Assembly: GCF_014281965.1 (NCBI RefSeq)
Contig: NZ_JACFTB010000001.1
Coordinates: 744,001 to 808,000, forward strand
Reading direction: 5' to 3'
DNA: 64,000 bases
Origin: Rhodococcus sp. BP22
GTDB lineage: Bacteria; Actinomycetota; Actinomycetes; Mycobacteriales; Mycobacteriaceae
This document shows positions 1 to 8,442 of this stretch, one piece after another. Under the pieces are notes generated by a model. It was not told where the DNA came from, did not search any database, and was given only the letters and a program-made list of their open reading frames with translations. Positions within the stretch are counted from its first letter, which is position 1, and every line of letters begins with the position of its first letter. A program made the position numbers and the translations under genes.

Positions 1-686
1 GCACCGGACAGCACAACCCTACTGCCCGAGATCTGAGCGGCAAGTGACTTCGCCGGGTTGTGAAAAACCTCGTGCGAGGGATGATTTCGAGCCGCCTCGG
101 CGTCGAGAAGATCTGCAACTTCGGACAAGTCGGGGAGCAAGGATCGATAGGCGCCGTCGGACACAGCGGCGAGAACTGCCGACCCAGCAGCCAGGTAACG
201 CATCAACGTGTTGTGCTCGCGCACAGCGACCCTCGGGGGAAGGAACACAGCGCGGCCTGCCGCAGCAGAGCGCAGCGGTCCCTCGTCCGGGGTGATGAGA
301 ACAGTTTCGGCACCGCGGCGAACGGCTGCGGATGTCGATTCTGCGAGCCGTGGATCACCGGCGTCGTCGCCGGAGAGCACAACTACGTCGAGCGGACCGA
401 CCCACAGCGGCGTCGTCGCGACGTGCACGAGCGGAAAACCGATGCGTGCACCGATGGCGGCGATGAGCATGGACGCGGCCCGACCTGCGCGACCTTCACC
501 GGCGACGAAAACAACGCTGCGAGGGCGAAGATCGCCCAGCCGTTCGGATACGGACTCCTCGACGGCTGCATACGTCGCACGCACCTGCGCGCCTGCTAAT
601 GCAGCGCTGCGCAGGGCCCCGTCGGTATCGGCGGCGGCGAGTGCGGCTGTGTCATCCAAATTCAGCAGAGACGACGGAGCTGTCAT
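1..686 (-). CDS. TobH-like SIS-domain protein (3' end outside window)
   Basis: About 228 N-terminal residues are visible, reading leftwards from ATG at 684-686; the C-terminus is outside the window. The protein starts MTAPSSLLNLDDTAALAAA and has a glycine-rich segment VFVAGEGRAGRAASML near residue 60, then VVVLSGDDAGDP and LITPDEGPLRSAAAG. This pattern resembles the TobH/phosphosugar-isomerase (SIS) proteins that sit beside phosphomannomutase in mycobacteria (Rv3256c position). It lies 80 nt downstream of manB on the same strand, so a role in mannose-phosphate metabolism is likely, but the reaction is not shown by the sequence. A purine-rich GGAAAGGACGG upstream can serve as the ribosome binding site. 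Confidence 0.75.
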   Translation of the reverse strand, partial: MTAPSSLLNLDDTAALAAADTDGALRSAALAGAQVRATYAAVEESVSERLGDLRPRSVVFVAGEGRAGRAASMLIAAIGARIGFPLVHVATTPLWVGPLDVVVLSGDDAGDPRLAESTSAAVRRGAETVLITPDEGPLRSAAAGRAVFLPPRVAVREHNTLMRYLAAGSAVLAAVSDGAYRSLLPDLSEVADLLDAEAARNHPSHEVFHNPAKSLAAQISGSRVVLSG

Positions 687-766
687 GGCTGTTTGCACCG
701 TCCTTTCCTTACCGACGTCCACTCACCGACCGAGTGCATTCGTGAGTGCGAGCGTCTCGTAGCCCA

Positions 767-2143
767 CTATTCCAGTTGTCCTCGCACTATGCCCAATATC
801 TCGGAGGTCAAAGCATCGACATCTTCACTGCTGCGGGCTTCGACGTTGAGGCGCAGCAGCGGTTCGGTATTGGACGCCCGGAGATTGAACCAGGCACCGT
901 CCGCGAGATCGATGGTGACACCGTCCAACCGGTCGACCGATACCGTGCGGTCCGCGAAGGCGTCGAGCACTGCATTCGTGCGCTCGACGGCATCGTCGAC
1001 CGTCGAGTTGATCTCCCCCGACGCAGAGTACGACTCGTACGACTTCATCAACTCCGAGAGCGGTAGGTCCGTAGCGCCGAGAGCTGCCAGGACATGCAGC
1101 GCCGCGAGCATTCCGGAGTCCGCACCCCAGAAATCGCGGAAGTAGTAGTGGGCGGAGTGCTCACCGCCGAACACAGCACCGGTCTCTGCCATCTGCTGCT
1201 TGATGAACGAATGGCCGACCCTGGTTCGCACGGGTTTACCACCGAGTCTGGTCACCAATTCCGGAACCGCATGGGAAGTGATCAGGTTGTAAATCACCGA
1301 CGCGCCGGGTTCTTTGGCGAGCTCGCGCTCGGCTACCAGCCCGGTCACTGCCGAAGGCGAGACCGGATCTCCGAGTTCGTCGACGACGAAGCATCGATCC
1401 GCGTCGCCGTCGAAGGCCAATCCGATATCGGCACCGGTCTCGCGTACGAACTTCTGTAGGTCGACAAGATTCTTCGGGTCGAGCGGGTTCGCCTCGTGGT
1501 TGGGGAAGGTTCCGTCGAGCTCGAAGTAGAGCGGGTAGATGGTGACCGGCAGTGAATCGAATACAGCAGGCACGGTGTGCCCACCCATTCCGTTTCCGGC
1601 GTCGACGGCGATCTTGACACCCGATACCTGAGACAGATCGACGAGGTCACGCACAAAAGTGGCGTACTCGACCAGAACATCACGGTCCGAGGTGGTTCCC
1701 GGTGTCCCATCGTATTCCGGAACACCGTCGACCAGCTCTGCCTTGATCGTGCCGAGACCGGTGTCCTGCCCTACCGGCTTCGCTCCCGCGCGGCACAGCT
1801 TGATGCCGTTGTATTCGGCAGGATTGTGGCTTGCGGTGAACATGGCACCAGGGCAATCCAAAACGCCCGATGCGAAGTAGAGCTGATCGGTCGAGGCAAG
1901 TCCTATGTGGACGACATCGAGGCCCTGTGACGTGACTCCGTCCGCAAATGCCCGCGACAACTCCGGCGAAGATGCGCGCATGTCGTGGCCGACCACGACC
2001 TGGGTGACGGATTTGTCTCGGACCAATCGCGCGAACGATGCGCCGACGTCTCGCACGAAGCCTGCGTCGATCTGCTCGCCCACCACCCCTCGTACGTCAT
2101 AGGCCTTGATGACTGCATTGACGGACTCGGCAGTTCGTGCCAC
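767..2143 (-). CDS. manB: Phosphomannomutase/phosphoglucomutase
   Basis: 458-aa alpha-D-phosphohexomutase that interconverts mannose-6-P and mannose-1-P, feeding GDP-mannose for mannolipids and lipoarabinomannan. The phosphoserine loop TASHNPAEYNGIK places Ser105 as the phosphorylated residue. The metal loop DGDADRC is at 244-250. A C-terminal phosphate-binding motif, RASNTEPLLRLNVE, closes the four-domain fold. The frame stays open upstream to 2365, but GTG at 2143 is preferred: it has GAGGAG at a good distance and begins VARTAESVNAVIKAYDVRG, where family members begin. Gene order with TobH, DUF3499 and WhiB2 matches the mycobacterial pmmA (Rv3257c) locus. Confidence 0.93.
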   Translation of the reverse strand: MARTAESVNAVIKAYDVRGVVGEQIDAGFVRDVGASFARLVRDKSVTQVVVGHDMRASSPELSRAFADGVTSQGLDVVHIGLASTDQLYFASGVLDCPGAMFTASHNPAEYNGIKLCRAGAKPVGQDTGLGTIKAELVDGVPEYDGTPGTTSDRDVLVEYATFVRDLVDLSQVSGVKIAVDAGNGMGGHTVPAVFDSLPVTIYPLYFELDGTFPNHEANPLDPKNLVDLQKFVRETGADIGLAFDGDADRCFVVDELGDPVSPSAVTGLVAERELAKEPGASVIYNLITSHAVPELVTRLGGKPVRTRVGHSFIKQQMAETGAVFGGEHSAHYYFRDFWGADSGMLAALHVLAALGATDLPLSELMKSYESYSASGEINSTVDDAVERTNAVLDAFADRTVSVDRLDGVTIDLADGAWFNLRASNTEPLLRLNVEARSSEDVDALTSEILGIVRGQLE

Positions 2144-2394
2144 GAACGACTCCTCGTGAATTTGGGTGGGGTGAGCGCTAGAGGCTAGCCACTGCGGCCC
2201 AGCCCTTGCACTTCGGACATCGACTTCTCGAGTCGAATCTGTCACAACTCGATGGGTCGAGCGCGAGAAAACCGACCAGTTGTGACCGACCCCATGCGAC
2301 CGGACGGAACGAAACAATCGCCGAGTACAACAGCGGAACATCGAACGGAACAAAAGGCTGAACAACCGGGTCGGACGCGGGGATTGACCAGCAT

Positions 2395-2817
2395 TCAGGA
2401 CGTGGGATCGGGAAGCACCCTTAGGTGACCCCGTCGGCCGGTCCGTGCCGGCGCCGAAGTCCGACGATCTCCAACTACGTCAGCGCGGATGTCCCGTTCT
2501 CGAACTCGGTTCGTCGACTCGGTGTCCTCGCGTCGGACACGATCGCCGCGGCCTGCTTCGCGAACGGCTTCGGCCAGGGCCGTCAGGTCGTCCTCGTCGG
2601 GCGTCGTCGTGGTGAAGCCACCCTCGTAGCGAACCATTTCCCAGCCCTTGGGCGCAGTGGTGGTCACAGCGTGTACCTCACACAGGTCCCATGAGTGGGG
2701 TTCGGCGACAGTAGCAAGTGGTCCCACGACGGCAGTCGAGTCCGAATAGACATACGTGAGCGTCGCGACGGCCGAACGGCTACACCCGGGCCTGCAGCAT
2801 CCACGCAGTGATCTCAC
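2395..2817 (-). CDS. DUF3499 family protein
   Basis: 140-aa conserved actinobacterial protein of unknown function (Rv3258c position). The N-terminus MRSLRGCCRPGCSRSAVATL carries a Cys-Cys-x3-Cys cluster that could bind metal. It is followed by YVYSDSTAVVGPLATVAEPHSWDLCEVHA, which is typical of DUF3499, with a further Cys and His. The C-terminal third is charged and low in complexity. The start is set at GTG 2817 because a -10-like TAGTCT ends 7 nt upstream and no good Shine-Dalgarno sequence is present, which suggests a leaderless mRNA; a TTG two codons earlier is less likely. It is divergent from the zincin-like gene at 2893. Confidence 0.8.
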   Translation of the reverse strand: MRSLRGCCRPGCSRSAVATLTYVYSDSTAVVGPLATVAEPHSWDLCEVHAVTTTAPKGWEMVRYEGGFTTTTPDEDDLTALAEAVREAGRGDRVRREDTESTNRVRERDIRADVVGDRRTSAPARTGRRGHLRVLPDPTS

Positions 2818-2824
2818 GATCAAG

Positions 2825-2830
2825 AGACTA
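2825..2830 (-). promoter_or_regulatory. Candidate leaderless -10 (TAGTCT) for the DUF3499 gene
   Basis: On the minus strand TAGTCT is followed by 7 nt and then GTG at 2817. The spacing fits transcription starting at the first base of the start codon. Confidence 0.45.
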
Positions 2831-2881
2831 TCCCTCGACTCCGACTGCACGCCGCCCGACACACCGCGAAGGGGCGGGCGA

Positions 2882-2887
2882 TAACCT
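2882..2887 (+). promoter_or_regulatory. Candidate leaderless -10 (TAACCT) for the zincin-like gene
   Basis: TAACCT is followed by TGGGC and then ATG at 2893. The in-frame TTG at 2887 overlaps this hexamer and is therefore unlikely to be the start. Confidence 0.4.
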
Positions 2888-2892
2888 TGGGC

Positions 2893-3381
2893 ATGGCTCG
2901 AACTGGCTCCGGACGACAACCGACCTCCCGATCTGCGGACCGTCGCGGCCGCGGAGTTCGCGGCCCGGTGCTCCCCTCGAATGTTCCGGGGCACCGATCG
3001 CGAGCCGACAAATTCGACCGCGTGGTGCTGGAGGCATTCGCTCGCATCGACCACAAGTGGCACGAGCGGTTGGAGAGGCTGGATATTGCAGTCGACGAAG
3101 TACCCAAAATCAGGGCCATAGATCCCGAATCGGTCACGTGGCCTCCCGAGGTGGTAGCAGAGGGGCCTGTTCCGTTGTCCAGACTGGTGCCGGCGGGCAT
3201 CGACAAGCGCGGCGAATCCACACGCGCACGGATCGTGTTGTTCAGGCGCCCCTTGGAGCGACGCGCCAAGCACCCGGAGGATCTGGAAGATCTTCTCTAC
3301 GAAGTGCTTGTCGAACAGGTTGCGACTTACTTAGGGGTCGACCCCGACTCCATCGACCCGGGCATGGAAGAAGAACGTTAG
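2893..3381 (+). CDS. Minimal zincin-like (PF06262-type) protein with degenerate active site
   Basis: 162-aa protein matching the position and character of Rv3259, a member of the small metallopeptidase-like family. The first 38 residues are basic and low-complexity. The conserved part runs from about residue 40 (FDRVVLEAFARID) to 150. Where true family members carry HExxHxxG, this protein has VEQVATYLG (140-148), so both zinc-binding His residues are missing and catalysis is doubtful. FRRPLERRAKHPEDL just upstream is the usual family signature. It is transcribed away from DUF3499 and converges on whiB2, whose stop lies 26 nt beyond. Confidence 0.75.
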   Translation: MARTGSGRQPTSRSADRRGRGVRGPVLPSNVPGHRSRADKFDRVVLEAFARIDHKWHERLERLDIAVDEVPKIRAIDPESVTWPPEVVAEGPVPLSRLVPAGIDKRGESTRARIVLFRRPLERRAKHPEDLEDLLYEVLVEQVATYLGVDPDSIDPGMEEER

Positions 3382-3407
3382 CCGAAGGACCCGGCAAGTA
3401 ACTCGAT

Positions 3408-4052
3408 CTAGCCGATACCCCGCTTGAGCCGACGACGCTCCCGCTCCGACAGTCCTCCCCAGATTCCGAAACGCTCGTCCTTGGCAAGCGCGTACTCCAG
3501 GCATTCGCCCTTGACATCGCAACCAAGGCAGATGCGTTTTGCTTCGCGAGTCGATCCACCCTTCTCGGGAAAAAATGCTTCAGGATCGGTCTGCGCACAG
3601 AGCGCACGCTCTTGCCACTGATCTTCGATCTCCTCGAACATTTGATCGAATCCAGCGACCATACTCAAGAACGGCTTTTCCGGAACACGAACTGGCAGAG
3701 AGGTTCCCTCCCCCAGCGTGTCGTGTTCGTCTACGAAATCCTCGGAATCGCGATCGACACCGACAGCGCTGGAATCCATTGAACCTGAATCGATATCGTC
3801 CAGATCGTCTGCATCTTCAGCCCCGGAAACCACAGAATCGCGGTCGAGCGCCACGTCCGCTGTAGCCACATCAGCAAACGTATCCGAGCGGCCACCTTTT
3901 ACATGTGCCGCAAAAGTCTTGTCATTCATACGATTCCCGCTGTCGCCTCGTGCCGCGCGTGCTCGGGGATCGGTCTGCGACGCGTAGCTGACTACGCTGA
4001 GGCGAGCCTGGGGTTCGCCCCGGTGTTCACGTGCCTCGTACTGGTCGTACAT
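3408..4052 (-). CDS. whiB2: WhiB2/WhmD-type iron-sulfur regulator with N-terminal extension
   Basis: The C-terminal 84 residues are a WhiB domain: ALCAQTDPEAFFPEKGGSTR, then CLGCDVKGEC, giving the four cluster-binding Cys. The GIWGG turn and a basic RERRRLKRGIG tail follow. WhiB2/WhmD controls septation and cell division in mycobacteria and binds a 4Fe-4S cluster. The start is uncertain. ATG 3662 would give an 84-aa protein near the usual family length. ATG 4052 gives 214 aa and has a textbook GAGGAGG 8 nt upstream. The extra 130 residues are rich in Asp, Ser and Glu. The long form is reported for its ribosome site and continuous open frame; ATG 3929 is a third option. Confidence 0.85.
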   Translation of the reverse strand: MYDQYEAREHRGEPQARLSVVSYASQTDPRARAARGDSGNRMNDKTFAAHVKGGRSDTFADVATADVALDRDSVVSGAEDADDLDDIDSGSMDSSAVGVDRDSEDFVDEHDTLGEGTSLPVRVPEKPFLSMVAGFDQMFEEIEDQWQERALCAQTDPEAFFPEKGGSTREAKRICLGCDVKGECLEYALAKDERFGIWGGLSERERRRLKRGIG

Positions 4053-4460
4053 CGCTTCAGCCTCCTCACCATTCGATAGCACAGAAATTTCCGGTCGATT
4101 CCGAATACCTTGCCCCGCGCCGATATTCGTACCCATACCCCAACCATCGATTTTCAACACACGCTCCGGCATACTTGACGTCAGATGGGAACGAGTGTTC
4201 GAATCAAGGGTCACTCCAAGCGAACTCGCCTGATGATCGGGGAATGACATAAATGTGATTAGACACGCCGGAGTAGGTTGCGGTCAAGCCGATACGGGAT
4301 ATTGCAATACCATCTCCAGACCGAAATCGGCCCTCTCCCCGAATAACGGCCTGTCGTCGGCGTGTCGCGCCCCGAAAAACGCGCCGAAACCGGGACGGGG
4401 TCCGGATTTCACCGTATCGGCGCCGCCGAGGAGGCGGGCGCCGACCGATCGATTCGATCG

Positions 4461-4474
4461 AGAGCCTAGGCTCT
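4461..4474. promoter_or_regulatory. 14-bp perfect palindrome at the fbiA promoter
   Basis: AGAGCCTAGGCTCT is a perfect palindrome ending 6 nt before the fbiA GTG. It contains the candidate -10 TAGGCT, so a repressor bound here would block initiation. The cognate regulator is unknown. Confidence 0.35.
4467..4472 (+). promoter_or_regulatory. Candidate leaderless -10 (TAGGCT) for fbiA
   Basis: TAGGCT is followed by 8 nt and then GTG at 4481. There is no Shine-Dalgarno sequence in the gap. Confidence 0.45.
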
Positions 4475-4480
4475 GAATCT

Positions 4481-5449
4481 GTGAAAGTGACTGTCTTGGT
4501 CGGTGGAGTCGGCGGAGCCCGGTTCCTCCAGGGCCTCAAAACACTGCTCGGGGACGACGACGAGATTACGGCGATCGTCAATGTCGGAGACGACGTGTGG
4601 ATGCACGGTTTGCGCATCTGCCCCGACCTCGACACCTGTATGTACACCCTCGGTGACGGAATCGATACCGAGCGTGGTTGGGGACGCATCGCGGAGACTT
4701 GGCACGCGCGTGACGAACTCGCCGCGTACGGGGCCGACCCGGATTGGTTCGGGCTCGGAGACAGAGACATTGCCACACACCTCATCCGGAGTCGGATGCT
4801 CAGGACCGGATATCCGCTATCGGCGGTGACCGAGGCACTGTGCAATCGATGGAAGCCAGGCGTGCGACTCCTACCGGTGACCGACGACCGGAGCGAGACC
4901 CACGTCGTCGTCACCGACCCGGACGAAAAGGACGGGGACACTAAGCGAGCAATCCACTTTCAAGAGTGGTGGGTTCGCTACCGAGCGCAGATTCCGACAC
5001 ACAGCTTCGCCAATATCGGTGCCGAGCAGGCGAGTCCGGCGCCCGGGGTCCTCGATGCTCTCGCCGGCGCCGACGCCGTGATTCTGGCTCCATCCAATCC
5101 GGTGGTGAGCGTCGGAGCGATCCTCGCTGTCCCCGGAATCCGCAGTGCGCTACGCACGACGTCGGCCAAGGTTGTCGGCCTGTCGCCGGTGGTGGACGGA
5201 AAGCCGTTGCGCGGGATGGCAGACGAATGTCTGACCGTCATCGGTGTCGAGACTTCCGCCGAGGCCGTCGGACGTCACTACGGCGCACGATCGGACACCG
5301 GAATTCTCGACGCATGGTTGATCCATTCGACCGATCAGGCCACCATTCCCGGCGTTGACGTACACAGCGTGCCGTTACTGATGACCGACCCCGAAACGAC
5401 GGCCCTGATGGCGGCAGCGGCACTTCGTTCGGCTGGACTCGAGCTGTGA
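4481..5449 (+). CDS. fbiA: 2-phospho-L-lactate (phosphoenolpyruvate) transferase, F420 biosynthesis
   Basis: 322-aa CofD/FbiA protein that joins the activated phospho-three-carbon unit to the deazaflavin Fo, making (dehydro-)F420-0 in the cytoplasm. The N-terminal [12 protein letters not shown] (8-19) is the nucleotide-type loop of the family. [19 protein letters not shown] and the later [15 protein letters not shown] are family signatures. The length matches the mycobacterial protein (Rv3261). The start is GTG 4481 with no ribosome site but a -10-like TAGGCT 8 nt upstream. The gene overlaps fbiB by 4 nt (GTGA), so the two are translationally coupled. Confidence 0.95.
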   Translation: MKVTVLVGGVGGARFLQGLKTLLGDDDEITAIVNVGDDVWMHGLRICPDLDTCMYTLGDGIDTERGWGRIAETWHARDELAAYGADPDWFGLGDRDIATHLIRSRMLRTGYPLSAVTEALCNRWKPGVRLLPVTDDRSETHVVVTDPDEKDGDTKRAIHFQEWWVRYRAQIPTHSFANIGAEQASPAPGVLDALAGADAVILAPSNPVVSVGAILAVPGIRSALRTTSAKVVGLSPVVDGKPLRGMADECLTVIGVETSAEAVGRHYGARSDTGILDAWLIHSTDQATIPGVDVHSVPLLMTDPETTALMAAAALRSAGLEL

Positions 5450-6801
5450 CCGAGCCGATTCCGACCGACCACGCTCCTGGCGGCAGCATCGAGATCATCC
5501 CGGTGACCGGGTTACCAGAGTTTCGACCGGGCGACGATGTTGCGTCCTCGATAGCCGCGTGCGCACCATGGATTCGCAACGACGACATATTGGTAGTCAC
5601 CAGCAAGATCGTGTCCAAGGCCGAGGGTCGACTGGTCGACGCCCCACTGGATCCAGAAGAACGAGATGCCGCGCGAAGACTGCTGGTCGAGCAGGAAGCA
5701 GTTCGGATCGTCGCTCGCAAAGGCCGAACACTGATCACCGAGAATCGTCTCGGCATAGTGCAGGCCGCTTCTGGAATCGATGGATCCAACGTCGACCGGG
5801 CCGAATTGGCTCTTCTCCCGAGAGATCCGGATGCAAGCGCTGCTGCCATACGAGCAGCACTGGCGTCTTCGCTCGGGGTCGACGTAGGAGTCGTCATCAC
5901 CGACACCATGGGTCGCGCGTGGCGTATCGGCCAGATCGATGCCGCGATCGGCTCGGCCGGTCTTGCCGTGATCCATGGCTATGCCGGCGCCGAGGACGCC
6001 CAAGGTAACGAGTTGATCGTGACCGAAGTCGCTGTCGCCGACGAGATCGCTGCTGCAGGCGATTTGGTCAAGGGAAAGCTCGGTGCCGTTCCGGTTGCCG
6101 TCGTGCGTGGTTTGAAGCCGGTAGACAATGGCACCGGCGCAAGAGATTTGGTGCGCAGCGGTGAGGAAGACCTCTTCTGGCTCGGTACCACCGAGTCGAT
6201 CGACAGGGGGCGCCGGGAGGCTCTTCTCGTTCGCCGCTCGATTCGATCCTTCACCGGCGAATCGGTGGATCCCGAGGAGATACGCGGCGCCGTCTCAGAA
6301 GCACTGACGGCTCCCGCGCCGCATCACACCCATCCGGTTCGATTCGTGTGGGTTCGCACACCGGCTGTGCGTACCCAGCTGTTGAACAAGATGAAGGACA
6401 AGTGGCGTGAGGACCTCCGCTCGGACGGGTACACCGACGAGCAGATAGAGCGTAGAACTTCGCGCGGCGACATCTTGTTCGATGCGCCCGAAATCGTGAT
6501 CCCCTTCTGCGTACCCGATGGGGCACACACGTACGCCGACGAGCGCAGAAACCGAGCCGAAGAAACGATGTTCACCGTTGCCGTCGGCGCCGCGGTGCAA
6601 GGTCTACTCGTGGCGCTGGCAGTGCGAGGACTCGGTAGCTGTTGGGTCGGCTCGACAATTTTCGCTGCAGACTTGGTGCGCACCGAGTTGGGCGTACCTT
6701 CCGACTGGAAAGCCTTGGGCGCCATCGCAATCGGTCACCCTGACAGTCCTGCCGAGGTACGGAAGCCACACCCATTGGGTGACGAACTACTGGAGATGTG
6801 A
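5446..6801 (+). CDS. fbiB: Bifunctional F420-0 gamma-glutamyl ligase / nitroreductase-fold reductase
   Basis: 451-aa FbiB. Residues 1 to about 245 are the CofE-type ligase that adds glutamates to F420-0, with [31 protein letters not shown] and [17 protein letters not shown] visible. Residues from about 255 on are an FMN-dependent nitroreductase-like domain ([19 protein letters not shown], then [12 protein letters not shown]), which in mycobacteria reduces dehydro-F420-0. The two-domain fusion is typical of actinobacteria. It starts at GTG 5446 inside the fbiA stop and is followed after one base by the Nudix gene, suggesting one transcript. Confidence 0.95.
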   Translation: MTEPIPTDHAPGGSIEIIPVTGLPEFRPGDDVASSIAACAPWIRNDDILVVTSKIVSKAEGRLVDAPLDPEERDAARRLLVEQEAVRIVARKGRTLITENRLGIVQAASGIDGSNVDRAELALLPRDPDASAAAIRAALASSLGVDVGVVITDTMGRAWRIGQIDAAIGSAGLAVIHGYAGAEDAQGNELIVTEVAVADEIAAAGDLVKGKLGAVPVAVVRGLKPVDNGTGARDLVRSGEEDLFWLGTTESIDRGRREALLVRRSIRSFTGESVDPEEIRGAVSEALTAPAPHHTHPVRFVWVRTPAVRTQLLNKMKDKWREDLRSDGYTDEQIERRTSRGDILFDAPEIVIPFCVPDGAHTYADERRNRAEETMFTVAVGAAVQGLLVALAVRGLGSCWVGSTIFAADLVRTELGVPSDWKALGAIAIGHPDSPAEVRKPHPLGDELLEM

Positions 6802-6802
6802 G

Positions 6803-7351
6803 ATGACTTCGAGGACGCTCCGGCATTCCGCCACCACAGTGCTGGAGCAGTGGCGGACGAGCCAGTGGCACGAAGATTCGCTCCGCCACACGATGCTCGC
6901 CTTCATCGACAGCAATGTCGACGCCTGCCTGCGAGCCAACGAAGCAGGGCATCTCACCGCATCTTCGCTGGTTCTCGACGCGGAGGGTCGCAATGTCCTT
7001 CTCACCCTGCACCCGCGGGTGGGCCGTTGGATCCAACTGGGCGGCCATTGCGAGGAATCCGACGACACGGTGGTCGACGCCGCGTTGCGCGAAGCTCGGG
7101 AAGAGTCCGGGATCGAAGATCTCGACATCGACACCGCACTGTTGTCTGCGCACACGCACCCGATCACGTGCTCGCTCGGCAAGCCCACCCGACACCTCGA
7201 CCTGCGGTTCCTGGTGCGCGCCCCCGTCGGGGCCCAGGCCGTCCGCAGTGCGGAATCCACAGACCTGCGCTGGTGGCCCGTCGACGCACTTCCCGACACC
7301 GCAGAGAAGGACACGATCACCCATCTCGTCGAACTCGCGCTACTGCGCTAG
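6803..7351 (+). CDS. NUDIX hydrolase
   Basis: 182-aa protein with a Nudix fold. The box appears as GGHCEESDD followed by LREAREESGI, with the REAREESG core intact; the usual acidic residue before it is replaced by Asp and shifted by one. These enzymes hydrolyse nucleoside diphosphates linked to another group; the substrate is not deducible here. The frame is open upstream into fbiB, but ATG 6803 is chosen because it follows the fbiB stop by one base and has GGAG upstream. It likely shares the fbiA-fbiB transcript, yet a role in F420 metabolism is only a positional guess. It converges on manC with a 5-nt gap. Confidence 0.85.
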   Translation: MTSRTLRHSATTVLEQWRTSQWHEDSLRHTMLAFIDSNVDACLRANEAGHLTASSLVLDAEGRNVLLTLHPRVGRWIQLGGHCEESDDTVVDAALREAREESGIEDLDIDTALLSAHTHPITCSLGKPTRHLDLRFLVRAPVGAQAVRSAESTDLRWWPVDALPDTAEKDTITHLVELALLR

Positions 7352-7356
7352 CGACA

Positions 7357-8442
7357 TCAGACGTCGGTGGAGAACCTGACTCCGCCGTCGGGCAACTTGA
7401 CCCCTGGCCACACTCTGGCGCCACGAAGCAGTTCACAGCGGGCACCGATGTCGGCTCCGTCGCCGATGATGGCGTCACGGATCAGTGCGCGCGGTCCGAT
7501 GCGTACACCGAATCCCAGGATCGAACGCTCCACGACTGCACCGGCTTCGACGACAGCACCGTCGAACACGACAGCACCGTCGAGACGTGCGCCGGCGCCG
7601 ATCTCGGCGCCACGGCCGATGACAGTGCCACCGATCAGTAGCGCACCCGGAGCAACGCCCGCGCTGGGATGGACGAGGGACTCGCCTCGCGTGCCGTTCA
7701 ACGCCGGCGATGGAGCGATGCCTCGCACGAGATCCGCCGAGCCCTGAACGAAGTCTTCCGGGGTCCCCATGTCACGCCAGTAGGCACTGTCCACGTGGCC
7801 GAAGACGCGTCGGCCGTCGGCGAGTAGGGCTGGGAACACCTCCCGCTCGACCGATACCGGTCGATCATGCGGAATGGTCTCGATGATCTCACGCTTGAAT
7901 ACGTAGCAGCCAGCATTGATCTGGTCCGTCGGCGGATCCTGAGCCTTCTCGAGGAACGCTGTCACTCGCCCGTCGGCATCGGTGGGAACACAACCGAAGG
8001 CACGAGGATCACCTACACGCACGAGATGCAGCGTCACATCCGCCTCGGTCCGCTCATGGGTGTCCAGGACGGCGGTCAAATCGGTTCCGCCGAGGACGTC
8101 TCCGTTGAACACGACCACGTTGTCTGCGCGCAACCTCGGTAGAACGTTGCGAATACCCCCTCCGGTGCCCATGGGCTCGGTCTCGGTGACGTACTCGAGT
8201 TCGATACCGAGCGACGAGCCGTCACCGAAGTAGTCCTCGAATACCTCGGCTTTGAACGATGTCCCCAAAACCACGTGATCGATTCCTGCGGCCTTGATAC
8301 GGGCTAGCAGATGCGTCAGGAAAGGCAACCCGGCAGTCGGCAGCATAGGCTTCGGGGCCGACAGCGTGAGTGGCCGAAGGCGAGTTCCTTTGCCGCCCAC
8401 AAGGATTACGGCATCTGTGTTGGAGCGGGTTTCAGCTGACAT
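7357..8442 (-). CDS. manC: Mannose-1-phosphate guanylyltransferase-type nucleotidyltransferase
   Basis: 361-aa sugar-nucleotide transferase. The N-terminal Rossmann-like domain starts DAVILVGGKGTRLRPLTLS, the pyrophosphorylase signature, with KPMLPTAGLPF next and FNGDVLGG and NAGCYVFKREI further on. The C-terminal ~110 residues are hexapeptide repeats (a left-handed beta-helix) seen as repeated G-A-x-[IV] units. In M. tuberculosis the homologue (Rv3264c, called manB/rmlA2) makes GDP-mannose. ATG 8442 is chosen because GAGAGG lies 6 nt upstream; the longer frame to 8592 lies inside wbbL. It overlaps the wbbL 3' end by 11 nt, suggesting coupled translation. Confidence 0.9.
   Translation of the reverse strand: MSAETRSNTDAVILVGGKGTRLRPLTLSAPKPMLPTAGLPFLTHLLARIKAAGIDHVVLGTSFKAEVFEDYFGDGSSLGIELEYVTETEPMGTGGGIRNVLPRLRADNVVVFNGDVLGGTDLTAVLDTHERTEADVTLHLVRVGDPRAFGCVPTDADGRVTAFLEKAQDPPTDQINAGCYVFKREIIETIPHDRPVSVEREVFPALLADGRRVFGHVDSAYWRDMGTPEDFVQGSADLVRGIAPSPALNGTRGESLVHPSAGVAPGALLIGGTVIGRGAEIGAGARLDGAVVFDGAVVEAGAVVERSILGFGVRIGPRALIRDAIIGDGADIGARCELLRGARVWPGVKLPDGGVRFSTDV

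Larger units (their letters stand above)
4053..4480. other. Divergent whiB2-fbiA intergenic region
   Basis: 428 bp with no supported gene. It must carry the promoters of both flanking genes. The whiB2 frame stays open to 4250 but has no second convincing ribosome site. The only clear elements seen are the GAGGAGG ahead of 4052 and the palindrome and -10 hexamer just before fbiA. Confidence 0.6.

Noticed and set aside
5979-6600. Minus-strand frames opposite fbiB
   Set aside because: No ribosome sites or family similarity; FbiB is complete on the plus strand.
7500-7640. Short near-repeats such as CGACAGCACCGTCGA
   Set aside because: They encode the hexapeptide repeats of the ManC beta-helix rather than a DNA repeat element.
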